Position numbers and translations under genes: made by a program | Shown here: one piece after another, positions 52,108-60,686 of the stretch | How positions within the stretch are numbered: position 1 is the first letter of the stretch | Layout: the number at the start of each line of letters is the position of its first letter | The notes under the pieces: generated by a model | The model's input: only the letters and a program-made list of their open reading frames with translations | Database searches by the model: none | Told to the model about the DNA's origin: nothing | Assembly (NCBI GenBank): GCA_964413265.1 | Contig: CAYPRX010000037.1 | Location: 1 to 64,000, forward strand | Source of the DNA: CAVYGN01 sp964413265 | GTDB lineage: Bacteria; Spirochaetota; Brevinematia; Brevinematales; JAOACQ01 | Length of the DNA stretch: 64,000 nt | Direction of reading: 5' to 3'

Positions 52108-52791
52108 ATGTTGAAAATGTGGAAGACTGCGGCAATACTTCTTCTTATTTGTTTTCTCAAGGGATATTCTTACGATTTATCCGAATATCCCTACAAAAGT
52201 AAATTCGAATCAGCTTATGCAAGAATAAACGATACCAATCTGCTTATCTCCAGTCTGGATGATAAGGATCTGGATGTGGTGTTTTCAGCCATGAAAAGGA
52301 TAGGACAGCTTAAAATAACCTCGGCGAGGTTTAGGGTTGAGGAGATATTAGGTGAAAGCAATCCGACTGCAAATGAGGGTAAGGCAGTTCAGAGGGCTGA
52401 ATTCAAGTACCTGTTCGATATGGCTGTTCTCGTCCTTGGGAAGATAGGGGACAATCAGGATGCCACTACATTGTCAAAACTGCTTAGAGAGACTAGAGAC
52501 CAGATCAGCCTTATATGTTTATTGCAGGCACTGGGCGATCTTTCCAATTCCGATACCGCTCTTGAATACCTGCATCAATATGCATCATTGATCAATAATT
52601 ATTCCGATGCCAGGGTAGTGAAGGGGCTTGTCGATGCTATATCAGCCCACAGATCAAGATCTTCAGTTGTTGTTCTTCTGACTTTAATGAATAAAGCTCC
52701 ACAAAACCTTCGCGATTATATTAATGACGCAGTAAAGGAGATCGAGAAAGCACCGGCAGAGAAAACTGATACCAATAAGGGAAACAAGTAA
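52108..52791 (+). CDS. Exported HEAT-repeat-like protein
   Basis: 227 residues. A signal peptide (MLKMWKTAAILLLICFLKGY) is followed by helical pairs (about 45-210) with HEAT-type spacing: DLDVVFSAMKRIGQLK, DMAVLVLGKIGDNQDA, LICLLQALGDLSN and SVVVLLTLMNKAPQNL. The AGGAGG 6 nt before the ATG at 52108 settles the start over an in-frame ATG 15 nt upstream. A periplasmic protein-interaction role is inferred. It is followed 4 nt later by the formyl-THF cyclo-ligase gene. Confidence 0.68.
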   Translation: MLKMWKTAAILLLICFLKGYSYDLSEYPYKSKFESAYARINDTNLLISSLDDKDLDVVFSAMKRIGQLKITSARFRVEEILGESNPTANEGKAVQRAEFKYLFDMAVLVLGKIGDNQDATTLSKLLRETRDQISLICLLQALGDLSNSDTALEYLHQYASLINNYSDARVVKGLVDAISAHRSRSSVVVLLTLMNKAPQNLRDYINDAVKEIEKAPAEKTDTNKGNK

Positions 52792-52795
52792 AGAC

Positions 52796-53407
52796 GTGGA
52801 TTCGATGAATGTAATTCTCGATCGAATATTTGAACAGAAAAAAAATATTCGTAAAAAATATCTGATAATGAGAAAGGCACTGAAAAAGCAGGATGTGGAA
52901 ATGATGTCTGCCCGTATTATAAAGAGAATTAAAACTATGGATGGAGGGAAAGCGGAGTCGATCTTGATGTATGTTCCAATCAATAATGAAGTTGATCTGC
53001 TGCCCCTTGCGAGGGATCTGTATTTAGATAGAAAAAAGGTGCTTTTTCCAAGACTGATCGGCTATAAAGATATAGTGCCTTATATCATAGATGACCTTTT
53101 TTTTGATTTCAAGCCAGGATCTTATAATATCCCTGAACCGGATACCAGACCCTTCAAAGAAAGCATAGACCTGGCACTAATACCTGGTATCGCCTTTGGA
53201 AGAGACGGAAACAGAATCGGCTACGGGAAAAGCTATTTTGACAGGTTTCTGAAGGTTGCAAAGATCAAAAAAATTATTGGAGTGTGCTATGACTTTCAGA
53301 TACTTGATGAATTACCCCATACTGAAAGCGACTACCCAGTGGATGTTGTCTTATCGGAAAAATCGCTGATTGAAATTTCAAGCAGAAAGCGGGGAAAGGT
53401 CTTTTGA
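52796..53407 (+). CDS. 5-formyltetrahydrofolate cyclo-ligase
   Basis: 203 residues. ATP-dependent conversion of 5-formyl-THF to 5,10-methenyl-THF. The NagB/RpiA/CoA-transferase-like fold is indicated by KKYLIMRKALK (N-terminal RK-x-R helix), VLFPRLI and the C-terminal signature PGIAFGRDGNRIGYGKSYFD. Start is GTG at 52796 or ATG at 52805; neither has a strong Shine-Dalgarno. The stop TGA overlaps the start of the UPF0182 gene (TGATG). Confidence 0.9.
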   Translation: MDSMNVILDRIFEQKKNIRKKYLIMRKALKKQDVEMMSARIIKRIKTMDGGKAESILMYVPINNEVDLLPLARDLYLDRKKVLFPRLIGYKDIVPYIIDDLFFDFKPGSYNIPEPDTRPFKESIDLALIPGIAFGRDGNRIGYGKSYFDRFLKVAKIKKIIGVCYDFQILDELPHTESDYPVDVVLSEKSLIEISSRKRGKVF

Positions 53408-55884
53408 TGAAAAAGCTTACTTTTTATCTTCTTCTTGTATTACTTATCTTCTCAGCTATTTTCATCGCAGGCTGGCTCTTTATATTTCAATGGATAGTCA
53501 ACGGGCTTTGGTTTATTCATACAGGTTTTATGGGCGTATTTACAGGAGCGATTCTTCTCAAGGCTATGGCTATTCTTGGACCTGTTATTATATCGCTATT
53601 TGTTACATGCTCCTGGTTCTTTTTTTTCAGAAAATTAAAAAAAAACAATCTTCTCAATCTCCTGATAATAGCCATGTCGTTATTGTGCGGTGTTTTCGGG
53701 CTCTTTAACTGGAAACTTTTAATAATAGATCCTTCAGTAAAGATGACCGGCTATACCGATCCTTTTTTCCACCTGAATGCATATTTTTATATAGGTTTAC
53801 TGCCGTTATTAAAGCAAGGGTTGTTGATAATTAATATTATTATTACATTCACTTTATTGTTTGATATTATTTCGTATGGAGGTGGCAAAGACCGTCTTTA
53901 TAAGGACGGGTCTTTCAGGTTTCAAACCGGGACGTCGCTGCTTTTTTTATTTTGCGGTATTTTATGGGTATCGTTTTACCTGTTTCATACATTGGAATTT
54001 CTCATCAGAGAGCCCAATGCAAAGCTTGGGATCGGTTTTTCCGAATTCTATGCACTCATCCTCGGGTCGGTCATATGGGGGGGTATTGTAATCCTGGTTT
54101 TACTTTTCTTTATTATCAGATCTTTCAGGGGACTCCGCACTGTTGAAATATTTGCTTCTGCAGCTATTCTGGTTATTTGTTATTTCGGTCTTACAGGCCT
54201 ATATCCGGTTATCCTTGAAAATTATTTTGTAAAACCTAATGAACTGATGCTTCAGAGGCCCTTTGTGAAATACCGCATTGACTCGACAAGAACTTCCTTC
54301 GGCCTGAGTTTTGAGCCGGTATATTATCCTGTACTGGATAATTCGGCTAAAGGCCTGGAGACAGCCTTTCATTCATTGAGAATCTGGGACAGTGATCCCT
54401 ATAAAAAAGTAATAGATCAGATTCAATCCATCAAAACATATTTTGATTTTGCTGATGTGGATGTCGACGCTTACCCGATCTCTTCAATGCCGGCAGAAAC
54501 GAATCTTGTTCAGGTGCTTATTGCGGCAAGGGAGCTTAATATTTCAAATCTCCCACCTGAAGCCCTGAACTGGGATAATATTCATCTAAGATATACACAT
54601 GGCCATGGTGTGATAGTATCTCCCTCTCAAATTGTTGACAAAGACGGCAGCCCTGTTTTCTGGGTAGGGGGTATAGATAGACCGGCACGCTATTCTAACC
54701 TGGATTTGAAATTACCTCAGATTTATTTCGGTGAACTCACCAGGAATTATATTATTGTAAATACGAAGGCTGATGAATTCGAATATACAACGGAAACAAA
54801 CAGGATTACAAACCGTTATACGCTCGAACGGGGAGTCCCGGTCGGAGACTTATTCTCAAAGATAATTTTCAGCGCTGCCTTAAGAGAGAAGAATATATTG
54901 CTGAGCAGTTATCTCACAAAAGGTTCAAGAATAATATTTCACAATAATATCATTGAACGTGTTAAAACAGCTTTTCCATATCTGGAATATGATAATGATC
55001 CCTATCCTGTCATTATAAATGGAAGGCTGATCTGGATAATCGATGCCTATACCGTTTCCGATAGATTCCCTCTTGCTGAAAAATTCAATACTCCATACGG
55101 CAGGATCAACTATATCAGGAATTCGGTCAAGGTCACTGTAGATGCTTATTCCGGGGATATAGCATTTTATCTTGTCGATGATGAAGATCCAATTGCGTTA
55201 TCCTATAAATCGGTATTTCCACTGGTTTTTCAGACAAATATTCCGTCCGAATTGGAGGCTCATTTCCGCTATCCGCATTCTCTCTTCCGGCTGCAGGCGC
55301 AGGTAATGTGCCGCTATCATACTGATAACGAGGATAGTTTTTATAATGGTGACAATGTGTGGGATATACCAAAGCATATTTATGGCGATCATGTGACTAA
55401 TTTCGAGCCTTACTATATGCTTAGCGGCTTCAAAACTGACAAGGACAAAAATTCTACAAATTACAGCATGCATTTTTCAATTATCGAGCCCTTTACCCCC
55501 AGGGGGAGAGAGAATATTTCAGGCTGGATGATGTCATATTATTCGAAGGATATGAAAGTTTCCCTATATTATCCTGAGGAAACGGGTTCGGCATACGGGC
55601 CCATGCAGGTTGAAACAAAAATAAACCAGGATGACCGGATGTCAAGTTTTTTTACTCTGTGGAGTCAGAAGGGTTCAAAAGTTTTCAGGGGAAATATAAA
55701 ATTTATTCCTCTTGGGAGGGACATCCTTTACGTGGAGCCAATATTCCTGGAGTCGGAGCAGATGAGTATGCCTGAGCTTGTGAAAATCACGGCAGTTTAC
55801 AGGGGAACAGTATTTATAGGCAACAACTACGATGACCTGATTAACGCCATGACAGCCGGGCCAAATACAGGAAAGGGAAAGTAA
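53407..55884 (+). CDS. UPF0182 family membrane protein
   Basis: 825 residues. Seven hydrophobic helices occupy the first 275 residues (for example LTFYLLLVLLIFSAIFIAGW and AILLKAMAILGPVIISLFV), followed by a roughly 550-residue extracytoplasmic region. The typical UPF0182 stretches are present: YRIDSTRTSFGLS, NWDNIHLRYTHGHGVIVSP, INYIRNSVKVTVDAYSGD and FRYPHSLFRLQAQV. Known members are mostly in Cyanobacteria, Actinobacteria and Firmicutes and their function is unknown. The ATG at 53407 overlaps the upstream stop; an in-frame TTG sits immediately before it. It shares one base (TAATG) with hydF, so the two are probably translated together. Confidence 0.88.
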   Translation: MKKLTFYLLLVLLIFSAIFIAGWLFIFQWIVNGLWFIHTGFMGVFTGAILLKAMAILGPVIISLFVTCSWFFFFRKLKKNNLLNLLIIAMSLLCGVFGLFNWKLLIIDPSVKMTGYTDPFFHLNAYFYIGLLPLLKQGLLIINIIITFTLLFDIISYGGGKDRLYKDGSFRFQTGTSLLFLFCGILWVSFYLFHTLEFLIREPNAKLGIGFSEFYALILGSVIWGGIVILVLLFFIIRSFRGLRTVEIFASAAILVICYFGLTGLYPVILENYFVKPNELMLQRPFVKYRIDSTRTSFGLSFEPVYYPVLDNSAKGLETAFHSLRIWDSDPYKKVIDQIQSIKTYFDFADVDVDAYPISSMPAETNLVQVLIAARELNISNLPPEALNWDNIHLRYTHGHGVIVSPSQIVDKDGSPVFWVGGIDRPARYSNLDLKLPQIYFGELTRNYIIVNTKADEFEYTTETNRITNRYTLERGVPVGDLFSKIIFSAALREKNILLSSYLTKGSRIIFHNNIIERVKTAFPYLEYDNDPYPVIINGRLIWIIDAYTVSDRFPLAEKFNTPYGRINYIRNSVKVTVDAYSGDIAFYLVDDEDPIALSYKSVFPLVFQTNIPSELEAHFRYPHSLFRLQAQVMCRYHTDNEDSFYNGDNVWDIPKHIYGDHVTNFEPYYMLSGFKTDKDKNSTNYSMHFSIIEPFTPRGRENISGWMMSYYSKDMKVSLYYPEETGSAYGPMQVETKINQDDRMSSFFTLWSQKGSKVFRGNIKFIPLGRDILYVEPIFLESEQMSMPELVKITAVYRGTVFIGNNYDDLINAMTAGPNTGKGK

Positions 55885-57107
55885 TGGATAGATCCACTCC
55901 TATATCGGAACAGCTTCGGATGGTTCTTATCGGCCTGAGAAATACCGGTAAATCGTCTCTGATGAATAATCTGTTTGAACGTCCCGTATCCATAGTTTCC
56001 GAAGTTGCGGGGACTACAACAGATCCGGTTACCAAAAGTATAGAGCTTTCCGGCCTTGGCCCCGTAGCCTTGACGGATACAGCCGGCCTGGATGATGCCG
56101 GGCAGCTGGGCGAGCTCAGGATAATCAAAAGCCTTGAGCATCTCAGTGCTGCAGACCTTCCCATAATTATAACCAGGGGTGACCATGAGCCTGCTGAACA
56201 GGAGGAAGGAGTAATTGAGAAACTTAAAAATCAAAACAAAAAATTCATAATCGCAGTGACATTTTCCGATCTACCTTTGAACTCGCTTAAGAGAGATTGG
56301 TTAAAGAAAAAGTGCATGACTTATATATTAATTGATAATATACATAAAACCGGCATAGCGGAACTAAAAAAAAAGCTGATTTCTTACTCAGGAACTCTGG
56401 CAAGGGAACTCACTCCTGTAGAAGGATTGGTTTCTGAAAATGAGTTTGTCATTCTGGTGACCCCAATAGATTTAGCAGCCCCAAAGGGGCGGCTTATTCT
56501 TCCTCAGGTAGAAACCATAAGGGATCTTCTTGACAGGGATTGCGCGGCTCTTATTGTCAAGGAACGGGAATTAAAATATTTTTATGACTCTCTGGCCGTA
56601 AAGCCGAGTCTTGTTATTACAGACAGCCAGGTATTCAGTAAAGTCGCAGCGGATATACCGCCGGATCAGAAGATGACATCTTTTTCAATATTATTTGCGA
56701 GGAAAAAATGGGATCTTGCTTATTTTGTCAGGAGTCTTGCATTTCTCAGGAATTTCCCTCCTGGTTGTAAGGTCATTATTTTTGAGGCCTGTTCGCACCA
56801 CAGGCAGGCTGATGATATAGGAAGTGTAAAAATACCGCGTCTTTTCCGGCAAATGGTGCAATCAAAGGTTGAGTTTGAATTCGTTCATACAATTCCTGAA
56901 GGGGCCGAATTAAAAAAATACTCTCTGGTAATTACCTGCGGAGGATGCATGTCAACAAGGAACACCTTGATGCTGCAACTTGATATGCTCAAGCATAACG
57001 GGATTTTTGCAGTAAATTACGGTTTATTTCTCGCGTTTGTCAATGGTCTTCTGCCCAGGGCCCTTGAACCCTTTCCATATGAATACGGGCTGTATGGAGA
57101 AAATTAG
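55884..57107 (+). CDS. hydF: [FeFe]-hydrogenase maturation GTPase HydF
   Basis: 407 residues. N-terminal TrmE-like GTPase: G1 GLRNTGKSS (about 17-25), G2 GTTTDPV, G3 DTAGLDD. C-terminal cluster-binding domain: ACSHH (first Cys-x-His, near 302) and TCGGC (near 351), giving the CxH...CxxC ligand set; the optional His before CGGC is Thr here. HydF is the scaffold that delivers the 2Fe subcluster to [FeFe] hydrogenase. Neither hydE, maturase hydG nor an [FeFe] hydrogenase is in the window, so they should lie elsewhere in the genome. It converges with the gene at 57104, overlapping it by 4 nt. Confidence 0.92.
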   Translation: MDRSTPISEQLRMVLIGLRNTGKSSLMNNLFERPVSIVSEVAGTTTDPVTKSIELSGLGPVALTDTAGLDDAGQLGELRIIKSLEHLSAADLPIIITRGDHEPAEQEEGVIEKLKNQNKKFIIAVTFSDLPLNSLKRDWLKKKCMTYILIDNIHKTGIAELKKKLISYSGTLARELTPVEGLVSENEFVILVTPIDLAAPKGRLILPQVETIRDLLDRDCAALIVKERELKYFYDSLAVKPSLVITDSQVFSKVAADIPPDQKMTSFSILFARKKWDLAYFVRSLAFLRNFPPGCKVIIFEACSHHRQADDIGSVKIPRLFRQMVQSKVEFEFVHTIPEGAELKKYSLVITCGGCMSTRNTLMLQLDMLKHNGIFAVNYGLFLAFVNGLLPRALEPFPYEYGLYGEN

Positions 57108-57520
57108 TACAGGTTCCAGACCGATATTTTCCTTTCATTTTCATCATAAAAAATAACGCCGTTAGTGTTGAAAGTAAATGCATAGACTATAAGCTGCTTC
57201 AGATATTCCCTTTCATTGAAAACAGGCGAGTATAATCCCACATATTTTCTTGATTTCTTTGAGATAAAAAAATCTGCCCTCAGTGAAATATTTTTCCTCT
57301 GGCCGTTGAAGGAATAGCCAATTTCTTTTATTATGTTGCTGGAAATAACGCTGTACCCCTCTCTTCTGAGCCTGTACCAGAAATACCTCTTTCCCTTGGG
57401 CTGATTTATCAGTGTATAAAGCAGTTTTTTTCTTTTAATGATATTATAATAAAGCCATAAAGAAGGGCCGCCGACAACGATAAGAAAGCCAAGAAGTGCT
57501 AATATTAACCTGAAACTCAT
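57104..57520 (-). CDS. Membrane-anchored protein with a degenerate PD-(D/E)XK-like domain
   Basis: 138 residues. One N-terminal transmembrane helix (about 4-25, RLILALLGFLIVVGGPSLWL) and a basic stretch (RKKLLYTL) put the body in the cytosol. The rest follows a PD-(D/E)XK-type layout I associate with small bacterial nuclease-fold proteins: strand with SLRADFF (Asp83), strand RKYVGLY where active members carry E-x-K, a helix EYLKQLIVYAFTF and strand GVIFYD. The Glu and Lys are absent (Leu and Ser), so catalysis is unlikely. Assignment is by pattern, without alignment. Its ATG overlaps the stop of the STAS gene (TAATG). Confidence 0.5.
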   Translation of the reverse strand: MSFRLILALLGFLIVVGGPSLWLYYNIIKRKKLLYTLINQPKGKRYFWYRLRREGYSVISSNIIKEIGYSFNGQRKNISLRADFFISKKSRKYVGLYSPVFNEREYLKQLIVYAFTFNTNGVIFYDENERKISVWNLY

Positions 57521-57855
57521 TACATCGTTACGTTATGGACCGCATCATCAACTGAATTTATTATTTCAAAGAGCCCGTCAAGTTCGACGATTTTCAGGGT
57601 TTTAATCACATTTGAACTTAAATTTGAAAGGATCATCCGCCCCTTAAGATCCTTAAGTTGCCTGAGAGTCGCAATACAAACTCGGATACCGCTGCTGGAC
57701 AGATAATGAACATCTCCAAGATCAAAAACGAAAAATCTGCTCCCTCCATTGATCTGAGCATTGATGATTTCTTCCAGTTCCAGAGCCTGGTTGATTTCAA
57801 GCCTTCCCGATACTTTCAGTACAACAACCTCTCCCTTTTTCTCAACATTAACCAT
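57520..57855 (-). CDS. STAS-domain anti-sigma factor antagonist
   Basis: 111 residues, a single SpoIIAA/RsbV-like STAS domain. The phosphorylation loop DLGDVHYLSSSGIRV holds three Ser; the one directly before Gly (Ser55) aligns with the regulated residue. The partner would be a serine-kinase anti-sigma factor, which is not in the window. Shine-Dalgarno GGAGGTAACC is excellent, and the promoter at 57908-57936 is near consensus. Co-transcribed with the degenerate nuclease-fold membrane protein. Confidence 0.9.
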   Translation of the reverse strand: MVNVEKKGEVVVLKVSGRLEINQALELEEIINAQINGGSRFFVFDLGDVHYLSSSGIRVCIATLRQLKDLKGRMILSNLSSNVIKTLKIVELDGLFEIINSVDDAVHNVTM

Positions 57856-57907
57856 AGGTTACCTCCGTGCGGTAAGGCTTAGTTTTTATTAAATTTTCAA
57901 GAATTTA

Positions 57908-57936
57908 ATTGTAAATTTAAAGATCGATTCTGTCAA
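57908..57936 (-). promoter_or_regulatory. Putative sigma70 promoter of the STAS operon
   Basis: Minus strand perfect TTGACA (57936-57931), 17-bp spacer, TACAAT (57913-57908, 5/6). Start near 57901, 46-nt leader. Confidence 0.63.
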
Positions 57937-57977
57937 ATTTAAAATTAGCAAGCAGGCCAATGATATACAATCTTCAA

Positions 57978-59102
57978 TTAAACAAGAGCCTCATTAACCC
58001 TTGGCATCAATTCGCTGATCAGGATTTTTTGCGGGCATTTTTCCTCGCATGACCTGCATCCGCTGCATTGAGAAGCCCTCTCGCTCTCTGGCATAAAGTT
58101 TTTATATACATATTTTGAGCTGTTCATTGCCTCATATATAACGCCGTTATTGTAGAGTTCAAAATTGCGGGGTATGTTTACTCCTGTCGGGCATGGCATG
58201 CAGTAAGAGCACTGGGTGCATGGAATTGGGGACCTGTCCAAGGATTTTGCTTTAACATTTTCCAGGAGTTGCATATCTTGAGCAGACAATGAATTCACCC
58301 CTGATTTTTCCGCAGAAACTATATTCTCCTCAACCTGCTTCATTGTGCTCATGCCGCTTAAGACCAGTGAAACTTCCTGCTGGTTCCATACCCACTGCAG
58401 TGCCCAGTCGGCAGGTGAATGAGGCTTTTCGTATTCCTCAAGAAGGCCTTTAACAGCTTGAGGCGGGCTGGCCAGCCTTCCGCCAAGCATGGGCTCCATC
58501 ACAATGACAGCCAATCCCTTTAATGACGCCAATTTCAATCCCTTCATGCCTGCCTGGTTTTCTGTATCCATGTAATTGTACTGGATCTGGCAAAACTCCC
58601 ATCCGTCATAGCCGTTGACGATCTCCTCGAAGGATTTATAATTGTCATGGAAAGAAAAACCGAGATACCCGATCCTGCCGTCTTTCCTTGCATTTTCAGC
58701 TTTCTTTAATATTCCCAGTCTCAGGACTTTTTCCCAGCTTTCTCTTCCCAGGCCATGCAGTAGGTAAAATTCAATTTTCTCTGTTGCCATTTTTTTTAGC
58801 TGTTCGTCAAGAAACCTGTCAAAATCATCTGATTTACTAATTAGCCAGATCGGGGATTTTGTTGCGAGCCTGACTTTTTCCCTGTATCCGTCTTTCAGGG
58901 CCTTGCCTGCCAGAATTTCGCTTTCTCCGTCATGATAGCCATATGCCGTATCTATGTAATTTACTCCATGATCGATTGCATAACGGATCATTTTTATGGA
59001 TTCTTCTTCATTGATTTTTCCCTTATCTAAAGGAAGCCTCATGCATCCGAAACCCAGTGCTGACGGTTTATAGTCAATCTTCCCGAAATTACGGTATTTC
59101 AT
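57978..59102 (-). CDS. Aldo/keto reductase with C-terminal [4Fe-4S] domain
   Basis: 374 residues. The barrel has Asp and Tyr in NYIDTAYGYHDGESE, Lys in LATKSP and His in YLLHGLG. A ferredoxin-like tail adds cluster ligands CTQCSYCMPCPTG (about 305) and CSGCRSCEEKCP (about 350). This AKR subgroup is common in anaerobes and probably couples reduction of an unknown carbonyl to an Fe-S donor. The ATG at 59102 follows GGAG by 7 nt; a TTG two codons upstream is rejected. Third gene of the DUF362 / NapH-like / AKR operon. Confidence 0.87.
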   Translation of the reverse strand: MKYRNFGKIDYKPSALGFGCMRLPLDKGKINEEESIKMIRYAIDHGVNYIDTAYGYHDGESEILAGKALKDGYREKVRLATKSPIWLISKSDDFDRFLDEQLKKMATEKIEFYLLHGLGRESWEKVLRLGILKKAENARKDGRIGYLGFSFHDNYKSFEEIVNGYDGWEFCQIQYNYMDTENQAGMKGLKLASLKGLAVIVMEPMLGGRLASPPQAVKGLLEEYEKPHSPADWALQWVWNQQEVSLVLSGMSTMKQVEENIVSAEKSGVNSLSAQDMQLLENVKAKSLDRSPIPCTQCSYCMPCPTGVNIPRNFELYNNGVIYEAMNSSKYVYKNFMPESERASQCSGCRSCEEKCPQKILISELMPRVNEALV

Positions 59103-59134
59103 TTTCAAACTCCTTATTCTTATTCCTTAAGCTT

Positions 59135-60676
59135 TTAAAACGGGAAATCCCTGGATTCCTGTTTCATATTTACAGGGGGCTTACCCTCCCTTTTTGCCAC
59201 TCTTTTATGCACCGGATTCCCCTCCACGGTTATAGCCTTTTCCGGCCTGGCCGGGCATGCATTCTCACAGGCGCCACAGCCGATACAGATTTCACTGTCA
59301 GTTACAGGAGCAGGGAGATTTTTTTTGTAGGGTACTAAATAAACGGCACTTGTAGGACAATATTCCGCACATATTCCGCATTGTTTATTCTGTACGTAAG
59401 CGATGCACTTTTTTTTGTCTAAATTCGCGAAACCTATCTGAATAATTTTTTTTTCTTCAAGAGAGTATTCCTTAATGGCGCCAGTCGGGCAGACTTTGAG
59501 GCATGCATTGCATTCGTAATTGCAGAAACTTGAGTCGTAGTCCATCACAGGTTGAAAAAGTCCGGCTAACCCGAATTGGATGAGTGTTGGTTTGATCACA
59601 TGGGTCGGACATGAGATAGCACAGAGGTGGCAGCCTGTACAGTAAGCTGTAAAATGTGCAATACTCTCACTTCCAGGCGGTATAACCGGATACTTCCTTT
59701 TAACAGGAAGAAAGGGCATAATTGCATTTGCCCTGGAGACATTACTGGTGAAATGCAAAATAATTGCTGTAATTGATCCTTTTATAAAAAGGGATAAGAA
59801 TTCCCTTCTTCTCTTATCGACATTTCCTTTTTTCCCCCGGATAAAGCGAAATTGAAATTCCAGGGCGTGCCTAGGACAGGCATCAAGGCAGTTATAACAG
59901 TGAATGCAGCGGCTGCTGTCAAGCTGTCGTTCTCCGCTGTTTATGCATTCGGCTTTGCATACACTCTCGCATAATGCGCACCCGGTGCATTCTTCCTCTC
60001 TGAAGCCCAGCTTCCATAATGAAAAACGTGAAAATAGCGATAGTAGCGCTCCTGTAGGACAGAATGTATTGCAGTATAGTCTGCCCCTAAGCCACGATAA
60101 AATGAACAGGCCGAAGAAAAAAGAGATAGTTAGAATTAAGACACTTGCTTCCAGACTGTGTATGGGAATATCTGAAGAAAAATAAATGTGAAACTGGAGC
60201 AGGATCAAAGACATTGTATTAAAGAACATTGCGGCGGGGGGTCTTATCAGGTTTGCAGTCAGCCGGCCGAAATTGCTGAAGGGTTCGATCAGATTTATTA
60301 AAATAAGGCTCCCAGAAACAAGCATGATTACTGAAAAGGCAAGAATGCAGTACCTGAATAAATTCCATTCTTTATGGAAACGGTAATCCTTCCTGTTAAA
60401 TATCTTCCTGCTGCTTATAATAAAAAGGTCCTGGAGTGTGCCAAGAGGACAGAGGCTTGAACAGTAAAACCTCCCAAAGAGAAGGGTAAGAATGAGGATA
60501 AGACCCAAACCCAGGACGGCTGCAAAATCCCCGCCTATAATTTTCAAGGCTGCTGGGAAGATCTGGGCAGTTCGGAGCACTTCTTTTATAGCAGTCATTC
60601 CATTAAGAAAGCCTGTAAACAGTAGAAAGTATAATAACAAAAATGAGAGGGAGATTACCTGTCTTGCTTTTTTCAA
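59135..60676 (-). CDS. NapH/NosR-like membrane ferredoxin with multiple [4Fe-4S] motifs
   Basis: 513 residues. About five transmembrane helices in the first 215 residues include the 4Fe-4S_5 polyferredoxin motifs RFYCSSLCPLGTLQD and RLYCNTFCPTGALLS. Then follow ferredoxin motifs CTGCALCESVCKAEC and CIHCYNCLDACP, a further transmembrane helix near 315, and C-terminal clusters in CTGCHLCAISCP, CNYECNACLKVCP, CGICAEYCP and CIGCGACENACP. Translation most likely starts at a TTG (60676) that gives MKKARQVISLSF, 10 nt after the DUF362 stop with AGG at 7-nt spacing; the frame is open further up inside the DUF362 gene. A membrane electron conduit between quinone or an outside donor and cytosolic Fe-S proteins is inferred. 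Confidence 0.85.
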   Translation of the reverse strand: MKKARQVISLSFLLLYFLLFTGFLNGMTAIKEVLRTAQIFPAALKIIGGDFAAVLGLGLILILTLLFGRFYCSSLCPLGTLQDLFIISSRKIFNRKDYRFHKEWNLFRYCILAFSVIMLVSGSLILINLIEPFSNFGRLTANLIRPPAAMFFNTMSLILLQFHIYFSSDIPIHSLEASVLILTISFFFGLFILSWLRGRLYCNTFCPTGALLSLFSRFSLWKLGFREEECTGCALCESVCKAECINSGERQLDSSRCIHCYNCLDACPRHALEFQFRFIRGKKGNVDKRRREFLSLFIKGSITAIILHFTSNVSRANAIMPFLPVKRKYPVIPPGSESIAHFTAYCTGCHLCAISCPTHVIKPTLIQFGLAGLFQPVMDYDSSFCNYECNACLKVCPTGAIKEYSLEEKKIIQIGFANLDKKKCIAYVQNKQCGICAEYCPTSAVYLVPYKKNLPAPVTDSEICIGCGACENACPARPEKAITVEGNPVHKRVAKREGKPPVNMKQESRDFPF

Positions 60677-60686
60677 TAAAGTACCT

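Noticed and set aside
51900..52110. Possible homology between the orphan proteins at 16953 and 50319
   Set aside because: Both are large, helical and Lys-rich, but no shared motif could be aligned by eye, so paralogy is not claimed.
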